From Pseudomonas laurentiana (GTDB lineage: Bacteria > Pseudomonadota > Gammaproteobacteria > Pseudomonadales > Pseudomonadaceae), in contig NZ_BMQU01000005.1 in assembly GCF_014648275.1 (NCBI RefSeq), positions 62,001-126,000 on the forward strand: a stretch of DNA of 64,000 nucleotides, in the 5' to 3' direction. The translations under genes and the position numbers were made by a program. A model generated the notes under the pieces. The model had not been told where the DNA came from. It worked only from the letters and a program-made list of their open reading frames with translations, and searched no databases. Shown piece by piece: positions 18,408 through 28,004 of this stretch; position 1 is the stretch's first letter; each line of letters begins with the position of its first letter.

Positions 18408-20262
18408 CCGGAAAGAATGCCGCTTTGGCATTCTCGAAAGTCGGCACGACCATCGCCCGATCAAGATAACGGTTGCCACGCTCGCACGATGTCTCCGCGA
18501 CAAAGGAGCAAGCATGGCATGCCGCTGCATGCAAACTACGGTCTTTCCGGGGATCATGCTCAGCGCACAGGGGGTCGGAGGAGCAAATGCGCGCACGCCG
18601 CAAAGCCTGAACCAGTAGGCGCTCCAAGTTTTCGGGTTTGCCCAGTTCGACCAAGCCACCCAAGGTACCATCGGAGTCCGCAGCGGCCGTGTAGATGATG
18701 AAGCCGCACTGGTTGCCATCCTCATTCACCTCGGCATAGATCCGCTCTCTGATGCTGGCCGCGTTGTATCCGCACTCCAACGCCAACTCGCGGATCAGAA
18801 GATGCGCCAGAGTGTGCAGCATCACGTAACGAGCACCTGGATAACCGTCTTCCGGAGGACAGAGACGGCGGGAGTTTCGCCAACCTTTGTGCCCACCGCG
18901 CAATTTCATGTCGGCGGCCTGCACGTCAGCTATCTGCTCCCACTCAGCTATCGCCTGCTCGTCGAACTGAATGAAGATGCCCTCACCGTGCACCTGATTC
19001 GCGGGGACCCAGTCAGGCTTCGTACGTGACAGTGGTGCCTGAATCGGTCCAACTCCAACTCCACCGGAGTCGTCAGGCGCCTCGACTCGCGTGAAGCCGA
19101 GCAAGGCGTTCACCTCGCGCAGACGCTTCAACAACAATACCCTGGCGATCTTGCCTTGGTAGCCCGGAGGAACGGCAACTGCCTCGGACAAGAAATGCGG
19201 ATAGTCATTCACCGGCACCGGGGCGATCAGCACCCGCCACTCGGGACCTTTGATATCCGCCTCGGTGACACTCTCGCCCTCTCCTGAGCGGTGAGCCTCG
19301 ATGCCTGCCCAAATGGCTGCTGCGGAATATTGGTCAATTCCAGGCAATGAGCCAGTTTTTTTCAATAGCTTGATGGTCAGAGGAACCTCATCGAGCGACT
19401 CCAGATCGCCGAAGAAGCTCCAACCATCTTCCAATAGCTGCGCTAGACCATCTTTTGCCTGAGGTATCGCCAACGCCGACAAGGAGACCGGAAACCAGCT
19501 ATTGGTAGCCCCCAACAGGACGGCCCGTGGCTCGGCATCGCAATCCGGATCGAACTGATCCAAATGAGGATGCCGTCCACGACAGCCCGGCAGGTTCTCC
19601 TTACCGAGCTGTCCGAAGGCATGAGCCATGTTCCGCGCCGCGCCGCAAGTATCGCATTTGACCCACAGGTTCTCGGTCTGAAGGGATGCACCACTCTCGA
19701 AGAAACGCAGCGTGCCTTTGCAATCGTTGGGGCCGCTGTGGACGAACCACTGCCAAGGAAAATCATCCAGATGCCCATTCTTGCAAGCCAAAAGGAAACG
19801 TGCAGGAACAGCATCGGCATCCTTCGCAGGCTGATCGCCCTTCGAGCCGCGACAGCCCTGATGCACGAAACGAGTCGCCTCAGGGCGGCGATACCCTTCC
19901 TTCAACTCGAACAACCCGCTGTCGTAAGGCGAGAGCAGCCCGCATTTCACACAGCGCAACCAACGAGGGAACGGCCGTACCGGCACACCGACATTAGCCT
20001 CCGCAGAGCTCGTGTCATTCGACTCGCTCTTGCTGATAGGCGGCATTCGTAGTGATTCGACCTGAGGACCAAGCGCTCTTTGCACCGCGGCGAGCAGGCG
20101 ATTTTCAATCACCAGGTTGCATCGATCCCTCTCCCAGATGTCGATACCTGAAGTCACGACCGACAGATTCGGCAAATCGATGAGGGCACCTGGACCATAG
20201 GTCCATAGCAGCTGGCTGGGCCGTACCGAGCCAACGGGAGTCTTTTCGTGCGCCATCTTCAT
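18400..20262 (-). CDS. drmB: DISARM protein DrmB (DUF1998)
   Basis: 620 residues. Opening SVRPSQLLWTYGPGALIDLPNLSVV is characteristic. Paired cysteines (RCVKCGLL near 112; CDTCGAARNM) suggest zinc ribbons; the C-terminal DUF1998 region has YVMLHTLAHLLIRELALECGY and a cysteine-rich end (CSSDPLC, CHACSFVAETSCERGN). DrmB forms the core DISARM complex with DrmA, which binds and blocks unmodified phage DNA. The ATG overlaps the drmA stop as ATGA; MAHEKT two codons later is an alternative start. Confidence 0.95.
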   Translation of the reverse strand: MKMAHEKTPVGSVRPSQLLWTYGPGALIDLPNLSVVTSGIDIWERDRCNLVIENRLLAAVQRALGPQVESLRMPPISKSESNDTSSAEANVGVPVRPFPRWLRCVKCGLLSPYDSGLFELKEGYRRPEATRFVHQGCRGSKGDQPAKDADAVPARFLLACKNGHLDDFPWQWFVHSGPNDCKGTLRFFESGASLQTENLWVKCDTCGAARNMAHAFGQLGKENLPGCRGRHPHLDQFDPDCDAEPRAVLLGATNSWFPVSLSALAIPQAKDGLAQLLEDGWSFFGDLESLDEVPLTIKLLKKTGSLPGIDQYSAAAIWAGIEAHRSGEGESVTEADIKGPEWRVLIAPVPVNDYPHFLSEAVAVPPGYQGKIARVLLLKRLREVNALLGFTRVEAPDDSGGVGVGPIQAPLSRTKPDWVPANQVHGEGIFIQFDEQAIAEWEQIADVQAADMKLRGGHKGWRNSRRLCPPEDGYPGARYVMLHTLAHLLIRELALECGYNAASIRERIYAEVNEDGNQCGFIIYTAAADSDGTLGGLVELGKPENLERLLVQALRRARICSSDPLCAEHDPRKDRSLHAAACHACSFVAETSCERGNRYLDRAMVVPTFENAKAAFFPDA

Positions 20263-23200
20263 TCGTCCTTATCAGTCGCCGCCGGGCGAGGCTTCCATTG
20301 AATATCGTCTTTGATCTTCGCTGAGTTCATGACCAAGCGAACGCCAGGCTCGACCTCGCGCATCGACATGGGCACCGTCCAGTTATCCCAAGTATGCGTT
20401 CCAGGTGACTTGATCAAGGCATAGGTCAGGTCCTTCTCAGACCCACGCTTCTCGTACGCCAAGATACGATTGCCCTGCATCACCTCATTCACCCACTGAT
20501 CCGCCCGCTGCTTGAGCATGCCGCTAGCGAGCTTCTTCGCAGGGGCCTCCGCGATGTTGTCGGCACGCGTTTCGAGCACCTTCATCGCATCCAGCATTTC
20601 CACCTGATTAGGTTGCTTGAGACTCTGCGCCCCCTCGTTCGGAGCGAAGCGATCGCTCTTGGCACGGATCAGCGACAGCATCGCCCCGGTCAGACCTCGA
20701 TCCATCGCACGCGGCGAGAACGGAGTGACCGATTGAGCCTCGACGTGTTTGTAGAACGTCGCGTGGTAATGCTCGAAGGTCTCGTAATGCGAGAGATCGC
20801 GTGGGCGAGCCCATGTCAGTACGGTACAGACCAACCCAGGGAATTGTCGGCCGACACGACTGGTTGCCTGAATGTATTCCGCCGTTCCTTTCGGCTGACC
20901 GTTGACGGCCATGATGCCCAACCGATTGACGTCGACGCCGACCGACAGCATGTTGGTCGCCAAAACGATGTCGATGGCACGTGCATCGCCCTCCTCCCAC
21001 TTGGTCACGTACCTACCTAGCTCGGGATCCCATTCAGACTTGAACATGACTTCGAGCTGATCGAGATACTTGGGGATGTCCTGGTTGGAAACCCGGGAAG
21101 TCAGTTCACGGATATTCATGACGCTGCGCTGCGCCAGACCAGGCCGCTGCACCATGCTCATTTGGACACGGTACGCACGGGTCTGCACATCGTCCTCGGC
21201 TAAACGCTTCATGCCTCCCAGCTCTCGCAACGAGTTGAAGTAGCCCACCATGGTCATGTAAGGATCGGCAGCTTTGCCGAATCGATCGAATAGTGCTTGA
21301 GCAGCAGTCAGCGCTGCCGTGTAGACACGGATCAACATCGCCGGCCGTGAGCTGCCCGGAGAGCAGATCCCTAGATAACGCCGTCCTGGCTTTTGCTCGA
21401 TGGGCCGCTGCACCGAGAAGAAGTTGTCCTCGACATCTAAGCCATGGGGCGGGAACACCGAGACCTGACGCATGAAGACGTTGTTGACCTGCTGCTGCGC
21501 CTTGCGAACGGTAGCGGTGGAGGCGATCACCTTCGGCCGGATAGCATCGCCATCGAACTGCCAGGTGCACAGCTCATCGACCGCGCTCTCGTAGAGACCC
21601 ACCATGGTTCCTAAGGGACCACTGATCAGGTGGAATTCGTCCTGGATGATCAGATCCGGAGGCCGCACCGGAGAAATAGCCTTGACCGAAGCAGCAGCCC
21701 TACCGGCAACAGCCCTATGACCGGTATTGCAATCCGAGCCAGGCCAAAGCAATCCATGGCGGGAACACTCCTTCGATACCCGGCCGAAGAGGTTCCGAAC
21801 CTGCCCACGCCACGCCATCATGGCGAACTTGTCCACCGTGGCGATCATCATTGACGGCGGGCGATGGTAAATCTCCTCGTCCACGACCATCACCGGCAAA
21901 CCAGGGTGTACCTGCTTGCTCGAACGACCACGAGAGAAGTCACAGGTGCTCAGCTTGTCGCCGCAATAGATCGTCGTACGCCCTGATATCTTATCGACCT
22001 CGATATCCCTCTTCGGGTCGATCTCGTTTCCGCACCATGGGCAACCTGTCAGCTGCGCCGGCGAAGCCATTCCGGTGGGGTTTCGCCCTGGGGTACGAAT
22101 GGCCTCGATGAACTTATGGCTATCCTCGGTAGTGCCAGGCGTTACCTTGTTACCGACCCAAAGGCCGATGGTGAATGCGCTCTCACCAAGGGACTTATCA
22201 CCTGCCGACAATGATTCCCGACGAATATGTTCCATCGCACAGATCAACGCGGTAGCCCGCTGGAACTGCTGCAAAGTCAGCAACCGAAGGGTGTAGCGCA
22301 TGATCACCGCCAGCCCGCGAGACGAATCGTAGTCCCCTAAATTTCCTTGTAGGCGGCGGATCACCATTGTAAATGCAGCCACCCCCAGGTAGGCCTCAGT
22401 CTTACCACCACCAGTGGGGAACCAGAGCAAATCTGCATAGGCCTGCAGAGGCTGAGTGCGATCCGTATGCTTAGGATCGGTCAGCCCAGGAACGGACAGC
22501 AGCAGGAAAGCCAACTGGAAGGGACGCCAAGAGCGGTTCTTCGGTACATCGAACTCCGCTAGCTCGACAGTGCGCCCGCGACGACGCTGCAAGGCGAACG
22601 CGCTATGCACCCGCTGGATCGCCATCGCTCGGTTAGCGAAACGGAAAGCCGCCAAGGCCTTGTCATCCGCAGCCAATAACCCCACACCCTCACGCAGACG
22701 AATCAGGATCGACTGACAGTGGCTCAGCGCCTCATCGGCTTGCTGCGCATAGCCAGCCACATCCCTATCAGTGCGTGCACGCTGATCCTTGATCCATGCT
22801 GCATAGTCCTCGGTCAGTATCCCGAGTGCAGCGACGAGTTGGTCTTTCTCCAGTTCTGCCAGTCGCTTCATATCCAGCAGACCTTCGTCGACCAATCTGC
22901 GCATCGCTGGCCGATCCTGCGGATCCAAACCCGGTGTTTCGGTGACCGGCACTTCGTATTGCGGCATCACCGCAGTGCGCAGCTCTATCGCCCTTGCCAC
23001 ATCTGGACCAGACACTGCATGCACTGCAACGCCGTGCCCTACTGCGAACTCGACCCGATCGCGATAGATCATCTCCAGCGCCAAGCGCTCGCGTAAATCG
23101 TCATCGTCATCGTCCGCAGCGCCAGCATCGGCTTCCAATGCTGGGCGGCGGCGGAATATATCTTTCAGCGAATTTTTGTCATTGGCTCGTACGAGGATTT

Positions 23201-24293
23201 CCGGCTGGAACACCCAAGCGGTATCGCGATTCTCATCAGGCTCCGTTTGGCCATTCACCAGGAACAGAGTGATCAATCGTTCACCCTTCTCGTTGGGTGA
23301 ACGCACCGTACCCTGGATGATCACTTCTGGGCAGGCAGAATCAGGGGTGACCGGAGAGATCACTCCATCCTTCAGCGCCAGCTGGAAGGTTCCACCGGAG
23401 GGCTTGCGCCGCCAGACTTTGGCTTTGAGAACTTGCTCGGTGGTCTTGATCACCCGGCCTTCGGCGTCCCGTACTGCCTTCTTGACCACCTTGGCATGAG
23501 CCGGGTCATCAGACTCGAAGCGCTCATAGCGCCCCCAACTCACCACCACCTCAAGGTTTTCCGCATCGCCGTCGACGCAAAAAGTGAACCCCAAGCTCGA
23601 CGGTGCGAGCGACTGGTTCGAGGCCGTATCGACCTCTTCCTCGGCTTCGGAGTCACCGCCACCAGTCTTTTGGGGAGAGTCGACCTTGTTCGACTGGGCC
23701 TTCGGCTCCAGATCCGCAGGCTCGACCTCCTCACTCTTTTCCGGGGGAGCCATTTCCTCACCGCGCTCTGCGTTTTCCATCGGCGCGAGCTTGCCGACGA
23801 GGTAGCGATCGCGAACGCTCATATCGATGATGAGCTCCTCCGGTCCACCGGCAGGCCCTAAAAGGTCGTCCATGATGGCGTACTGCAGCAGTTCACGAAC
23901 GTAAGCCTCGTCCTCAATAAGCGGAATGTCGGCGAGAGTGACGCCCAATGCACGAGGGATAGCCTCTGCGAACTCGGTCCAGGGAGTACGTACGACGCTT
24001 CCAGCGGTCGGAGGCAGCAAACCGGTGCTGCCGATCCCTACCACTGACTTGATCGTCTGGACCTTGTCGAAGTAAAGCGAAGTACCTTCCGCATCGACTC
24101 GAATACGCAAGACATGACCGACACACACGATGCTACCGGCTGGGTTCAAAACCAGTACCCAGGCCCCCTCGCGCAACGCGGGATGGTCTCCTTTCAGATA
24201 GACGACCTTGCCAGCCAAACGAGCGTCACGCCCCAAGCCACGATCGACGACTATCCAAGCCTCTAGGCTAGTGCTTTGCTGACTCTCTTCCAT
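20259..24293 (-). CDS. drmA: DISARM helicase DrmA
   Basis: A 1,344-residue superfamily-2 helicase-like protein. Walker A WFPTGGGKTEAYLG is near residue 625, a DEFH box (IIQDEFHLISGPLGTMVGLYESA) near 882, and helicase C motifs MLSVGVDVNRLGIM and YIQATSRVGRQFPG follow. An acidic, low-complexity stretch lies near 180-225. With DrmB it forms the DNA-binding core of DISARM. GTG 24299 and ATG 24293 are both possible starts; the ATG has the better spacing from AAGG. The previous gene stops only 9 bases upstream. Confidence 0.96.
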   Translation of the reverse strand: MEESQQSTSLEAWIVVDRGLGRDARLAGKVVYLKGDHPALREGAWVLVLNPAGSIVCVGHVLRIRVDAEGTSLYFDKVQTIKSVVGIGSTGLLPPTAGSVVRTPWTEFAEAIPRALGVTLADIPLIEDEAYVRELLQYAIMDDLLGPAGGPEELIIDMSVRDRYLVGKLAPMENAERGEEMAPPEKSEEVEPADLEPKAQSNKVDSPQKTGGGDSEAEEEVDTASNQSLAPSSLGFTFCVDGDAENLEVVVSWGRYERFESDDPAHAKVVKKAVRDAEGRVIKTTEQVLKAKVWRRKPSGGTFQLALKDGVISPVTPDSACPEVIIQGTVRSPNEKGERLITLFLVNGQTEPDENRDTAWVFQPEILVRANDKNSLKDIFRRRPALEADAGAADDDDDDLRERLALEMIYRDRVEFAVGHGVAVHAVSGPDVARAIELRTAVMPQYEVPVTETPGLDPQDRPAMRRLVDEGLLDMKRLAELEKDQLVAALGILTEDYAAWIKDQRARTDRDVAGYAQQADEALSHCQSILIRLREGVGLLAADDKALAAFRFANRAMAIQRVHSAFALQRRRGRTVELAEFDVPKNRSWRPFQLAFLLLSVPGLTDPKHTDRTQPLQAYADLLWFPTGGGKTEAYLGVAAFTMVIRRLQGNLGDYDSSRGLAVIMRYTLRLLTLQQFQRATALICAMEHIRRESLSAGDKSLGESAFTIGLWVGNKVTPGTTEDSHKFIEAIRTPGRNPTGMASPAQLTGCPWCGNEIDPKRDIEVDKISGRTTIYCGDKLSTCDFSRGRSSKQVHPGLPVMVVDEEIYHRPPSMMIATVDKFAMMAWRGQVRNLFGRVSKECSRHGLLWPGSDCNTGHRAVAGRAAASVKAISPVRPPDLIIQDEFHLISGPLGTMVGLYESAVDELCTWQFDGDAIRPKVIASTATVRKAQQQVNNVFMRQVSVFPPHGLDVEDNFFSVQRPIEQKPGRRYLGICSPGSSRPAMLIRVYTAALTAAQALFDRFGKAADPYMTMVGYFNSLRELGGMKRLAEDDVQTRAYRVQMSMVQRPGLAQRSVMNIRELTSRVSNQDIPKYLDQLEVMFKSEWDPELGRYVTKWEEGDARAIDIVLATNMLSVGVDVNRLGIMAVNGQPKGTAEYIQATSRVGRQFPGLVCTVLTWARPRDLSHYETFEHYHATFYKHVEAQSVTPFSPRAMDRGLTGAMLSLIRAKSDRFAPNEGAQSLKQPNQVEMLDAMKVLETRADNIAEAPAKKLASGMLKQRADQWVNEVMQGNRILAYEKRGSEKDLTYALIKSPGTHTWDNWTVPMSMREVEPGVRLVMNSAKIKDDIQWKPRPAATDKDE

Positions 24294-24302
24294 GCTCACC
24301 CT

Positions 24303-25505
24303 TTACCCCACCCTGAATTCGTTCTGAAGCAAACTCGATACCCGCTCTACGGTGTTGAAACCATTGGCGATCAATATATCTGAGATATCTCGACCTGCGA
24401 TGAAGACGATCGGGTGCCGATCCTCTCTAACTTCTTCGTATGCTTGCCGAGCGACGACAGAGGTAGTGACCAACACACCGAATTGTCGATGTCGGATACG
24501 TGAGATCAGCCGAGAGACTTCTTTCACTCCCACCGTGTTAGGTGTCTCACCCTCTGCAGGGGGGCGATAGCACTTGGCCTCGAGAGAAAACTCGGCATAG
24601 ACAGGATCATCTGGTAAGCCCAGAAGGTATCGCCCTACCGCATCGCGCCCACCATCAACCGCAGCTCGCGTGACCTCATCAATTACCACCCTGGCATCCA
24701 GCATCCCATAGAGGTGCGCAGCGAATCCTTCGAATGCGATAGGCGAGTCTTTGAAGTTCAGCCAAACGCACCGCAGGATATCTCTCTTCAAAGGCGTGTC
24801 AGGCGTTTGCTGCTCAATTGAGCGAATAACCGTCGTCGGCTCAGCAGTCAGAGCTCGGTATCTTCCAGTCTTCACCCAGTCACTCCAGGCACTCGGGGCA
24901 TTCAAACCGAGAGAATTACCCGAAGCGAGATCGGCGATCCAGGCTCTGCATACGACAGGCACATCCAAGATCGTGAAAGTCGCTCGATAGTTCTGGAATC
25001 GCTGCCCCTTGGAAGATTTCCAAACGGCAACTAGGTCTTCTGTCGCTGACAAGCCCGGGTATCCAGGAACGGCCAGACCTTTGAACTGCACCGATCGAGC
25101 TCCATTTTCTGTGGGCATTTTCTTGAACACGAAGAACGGTGAAACATCGGCACGCAGGCCTGCATCGTCATGAAGTCTGGTGAATGCGGCACGAAGAACC
25201 TTGTTACCCCCTGCTCGGGTCTCGTGCAATTCATGCCCTGGCGTCTTGTTATCGCCGTAGTAAACGAACCTCCCTGTGTTCAGGTCAAGCGTATCTGGCC
25301 AATCACGGTCCTCTCCGGTGGAAAAAAGAACTACCCAGTTCTTTCGTTCGCCACGTCCAGAAACTCTGAATCCCCCCATATTCCCTGAACCAGGAAGGAT
25401 TTTGGAGATTGGCTCGCCTACTATCTGGCCATTCCCACTGCTTTCATAAATTGCATCCACTACTAGATCACATTGGGAAAGCATCTGATGAGGGAAAGTC
25501 TTCAT
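24303..25505 (-). CDS. AspBHI/Mrr-like restriction endonuclease
   Basis: 400 residues. The N-terminal half (GSGNMGGFRVSGRGERKNW, FSTGEDRDWPDTLD, GRFVYYGDNKTPGHELHET) resembles the DNA-reading domain of AspBHI, an enzyme that cuts at 5-methylcytosine. The C-terminal half has a Mrr-type nuclease core: DGGRDAVG near residue 283 and LEAKCY near 308, the D...ExK catalytic pattern. It is therefore probably a modification-dependent nuclease; specificity is unknown. It is not a standard DISARM gene. It sits 9 bases before drmA and 13 bases after the preceding gene. Confidence 0.8.
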   Translation of the reverse strand: MKTFPHQMLSQCDLVVDAIYESSGNGQIVGEPISKILPGSGNMGGFRVSGRGERKNWVVLFSTGEDRDWPDTLDLNTGRFVYYGDNKTPGHELHETRAGGNKVLRAAFTRLHDDAGLRADVSPFFVFKKMPTENGARSVQFKGLAVPGYPGLSATEDLVAVWKSSKGQRFQNYRATFTILDVPVVCRAWIADLASGNSLGLNAPSAWSDWVKTGRYRALTAEPTTVIRSIEQQTPDTPLKRDILRCVWLNFKDSPIAFEGFAAHLYGMLDARVVIDEVTRAAVDGGRDAVGRYLLGLPDDPVYAEFSLEAKCYRPPAEGETPNTVGVKEVSRLISRIRHRQFGVLVTTSVVARQAYEEVREDRHPIVFIAGRDISDILIANGFNTVERVSSLLQNEFRVG

Positions 25506-25518
25506 GCCTACGTCTGCC

Positions 25519-26514
25519 CTACAGCTCTATCCGCGAGAAATGCGGATAGATCCTGTAGTATTTTTTAAACGCGGTTAATGGATCCCCCCCCATACCAGAG
25601 CGGGGCAGATCGAACCCCATCTTTTTCTCTGGCTCCTTGGTAGACTCCATCGTCAAACGCTCAAGCGTCGAAATAGCGGGTAAATCCAGTCGGTGCGGAT
25701 CATCAGTAGTGGAGTAGAACTCCCAGCCCTTGATGAGGTCCTTCGTTGTCTCGTCATCCGTCTGGCAAACGACAAGTGTTGCTGTGACCATTGGCTGCCC
25801 ATCGGAGTAGTGAGTAGCCAACGCCCAAAAGATCTGTCGGTCCCTGAAGCTAAGAGCCTCTTTATCAACTGCCAACTTAAGCACCTGAAGCACACTCGCA
25901 CCATAGTTCTTGGTGCTCATACCTTCGGCGCTCAGCCCGCTAGGAAACAACCCCCCCAAACGCGACTTGAAGCGTGCAAGCCGCCACTCTTGAATAGTGG
26001 GTTTGTGTGATCGATCTTCCGAAGCGTCGCCATCGACCTCGACAGAGAGTTCTCTAGGATCTGGGCTCCCCAACGATGAGGGATACGCATTGAGAGTCAC
26101 CCGCAGAATGCTCCCGATCGGCACAGTTCCGATCGTTCGTGCAAAGCGTTCTATCTGAGAGGTAATTCCCTTAGGCTCCGTAAAGTCGAACCAGACGATG
26201 GCAGGGGAATCGAAATCTGTCTGGTCGAGATAGTCTTCAAGACTGCTATGAATGCACTCGATTGACGCTATGGGGCGGTTGAAAAGCTGACGTTTGTGAA
26301 CCTCCTCTTCGACCTCAATGCACGTCATTTTTTCGATGCCCAATCGCGCATGGACCAGCCGAAAGTCCTCAAGAAAAGGACCACCCAGGCCAACATAGTG
26401 GTACTTTTCAAGAACGAAGCTAGGGGCAAGCCGCATTAACAGCGACAGAAATAGCTCACGATCTACAGCCTTATTCGGCCGCAATTTGTAGGGAAGCGAG
26501 GAACCGGCACTCAT
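25519..26514 (-). CDS. Methyltransferase-like protein of unknown function
   Basis: 331 residues. Residues 38-115 look like a Rossmann SAM-binding core: YHYVGLGGPFLEDFRLVH (glycine loop), TCIEVEEE (acidic end of strand 2), ECIHSSLEDYL and IVWFDFTEP (where a methylase has its strand-4 motif). The opening LRPNKAVDRELFLSLLMRL is a family mark I remember from uncharacterised proteins annotated as putative O-methyltransferases, but I cannot name the family. It is tightly packed between the GHKL ATPase (3-base gap) and the endonuclease, so it probably works with them. Whether it methylates anything is unknown. Confidence 0.65.
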   Translation of the reverse strand: MSAGSSLPYKLRPNKAVDRELFLSLLMRLAPSFVLEKYHYVGLGGPFLEDFRLVHARLGIEKMTCIEVEEEVHKRQLFNRPIASIECIHSSLEDYLDQTDFDSPAIVWFDFTEPKGITSQIERFARTIGTVPIGSILRVTLNAYPSSLGSPDPRELSVEVDGDASEDRSHKPTIQEWRLARFKSRLGGLFPSGLSAEGMSTKNYGASVLQVLKLAVDKEALSFRDRQIFWALATHYSDGQPMVTATLVVCQTDDETTKDLIKGWEFYSTTDDPHRLDLPAISTLERLTMESTKEPEKKMGFDLPRSGMGGDPLTAFKKYYRIYPHFSRIEL

Positions 26515-26517
26515 CGC

Positions 26518-27933
26518 TCAGTCTCCCTGCTTCCTGGCTTTCACCAGCTGCATCTCGAAGCAAACCTCCCCAACGATGCCAGGCTTTTCTTCTTGGTCAT
26601 CGAACAACATCTTTGAGACAAGACGCACTTCCTCGATGGGTCGGGAGAACACTATCCTTCGGGAAGAGGGCTTCTTCTCGTCCGGCACTGGCAGCACCTT
26701 GGCCTTCAGGGGATTGAATTCAATATGGCCGTCGGGCTTCTTGGCGAGTTTGCGTGATTCGATAGCCGCTATGACCTTGCCAAGCGGCATCGGCCGAGCA
26801 TCTGCCCAGTAGCGGGATTGGTCGGCACGTGGGTGGTTCTTCCACTGGTTGGTGTAGGAGATCCATATCCGCATGCCCTCCTTCATCTTGACGAGGGACT
26901 CCAACCAAACGTTCGATGACGTGTCAAGGGCGCGCTTCGTCGTGGTGACCGGAAGCTTGTCAGCGCGATGCGATCTAAACTCGATGATGCCTGTGACTAT
27001 GGAGAACTGCGGGTGGTAGAGCGGAATACCGTCTCCCCATCCCGTCAAGCGGTTCTTATCCCCCACGATAACCGCACGATCGTTGCAGAGTACTGTCCAA
27101 CCAGAGGTCGAAGATGATCGGTCACCTTCAAAACCAGCGTCATCCTCGTTGTCATCGCCAGAACTCTTGGAAGTGTTCAATCCGACAGTGATGGAAACGA
27201 GCACATCATCGATCGTTTTCTGGAATACGTACGGTGCGGGACTGTCCTCATCCTCCGAAACGAGCACTTCGACCCGAACTGGCAGAACAGGCTCACCGTT
27301 GAGCTCCACTTTGAGCCCCCACTGGAGAAACATCGTGAAATGCTCAGCGATCGCAGTACGCACCTCATTCTCGAAAGCAGCATTGCCAAAGTGTCTTGCG
27401 ACGCCCTCATGCAGTTCACGAACGAGAATGGTAGTGCCTGGCTCATCTAGATTTTCGCTCGCCTCACTCGGCTCATTGATCGGCAGGGGATCCCAGTTCT
27501 TCGCATCAAGCCATTCAGAGGTGATCGGCACCTCGAATGTATCCTCGTCATGCCGAGTCCGAACCAAAGCGTTGCGCCCCATTTTGAAGATGGCGCGCTT
27601 CATGCCGACCCCGTACATCCCGATCGTTTCAGCGTCTGAGTCACGGTCATCGTCAGAATCACGGCCCATCTTGAACGCATAGTTCTTGGCGACATCACGA
27701 GGGATTCCGCCGCAGTTGTCGGCAATGGAAAAATGATCTCCGTCGATCTCGATCTTCACGAAATGCTTGGAATAGTCGACCTGGGCACCGTGAACAAGCC
27801 GCAATGCGCCATCCAAGCAGTTGTCGAGCAGATCCAGGATGGCGTCGGCAAGGCTAATGTCACGCGTCAGCATCGACACGAAAAACTGTTTGGTCGGGCT
27901 TGCTTGTGCGCGATCTTCGCTAGGTTTGGTCAT
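26518..27933 (-). CDS. GHKL (MORC/MutL-like) ATPase
   Basis: 471 residues with a Bergerat-fold ATPase at the N-terminus: N box AILDLLDNCLDGA (31-43), ADNCGGIP (71-78) and GMYGVGMKRAIFKMG (105-119). GHKL ATPases clamp DNA or drive restriction complexes, and MORC-like members are known in bacterial restriction-modification operons. Two motif residues are unusual: Asp34 where most have Glu, and DNCGG instead of DxGxG. TTG 27939 begins the open frame, but ATG 27933 follows TAGGA. It lies 71 bases after drmMI, the largest gap in the operon. Confidence 0.85.
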   Translation of the reverse strand: MTKPSEDRAQASPTKQFFVSMLTRDISLADAILDLLDNCLDGALRLVHGAQVDYSKHFVKIEIDGDHFSIADNCGGIPRDVAKNYAFKMGRDSDDDRDSDAETIGMYGVGMKRAIFKMGRNALVRTRHDEDTFEVPITSEWLDAKNWDPLPINEPSEASENLDEPGTTILVRELHEGVARHFGNAAFENEVRTAIAEHFTMFLQWGLKVELNGEPVLPVRVEVLVSEDEDSPAPYVFQKTIDDVLVSITVGLNTSKSSGDDNEDDAGFEGDRSSSTSGWTVLCNDRAVIVGDKNRLTGWGDGIPLYHPQFSIVTGIIEFRSHRADKLPVTTTKRALDTSSNVWLESLVKMKEGMRIWISYTNQWKNHPRADQSRYWADARPMPLGKVIAAIESRKLAKKPDGHIEFNPLKAKVLPVPDEKKPSSRRIVFSRPIEEVRLVSKMLFDDQEEKPGIVGEVCFEMQLVKARKQGD

Positions 27934-28004
27934 ATACAAATCCTATTTGTTCGGTTCTTCTTCACTGACACGTCAGACTTCTTACTCTCGCTACGAGAAG
28001 AATA

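Noticed and set aside
18408-18725. N-terminal extension of the drmC frame
   Set aside because: It overlaps the DUF1998 end of drmB in another frame and has no similarity to DrmC.
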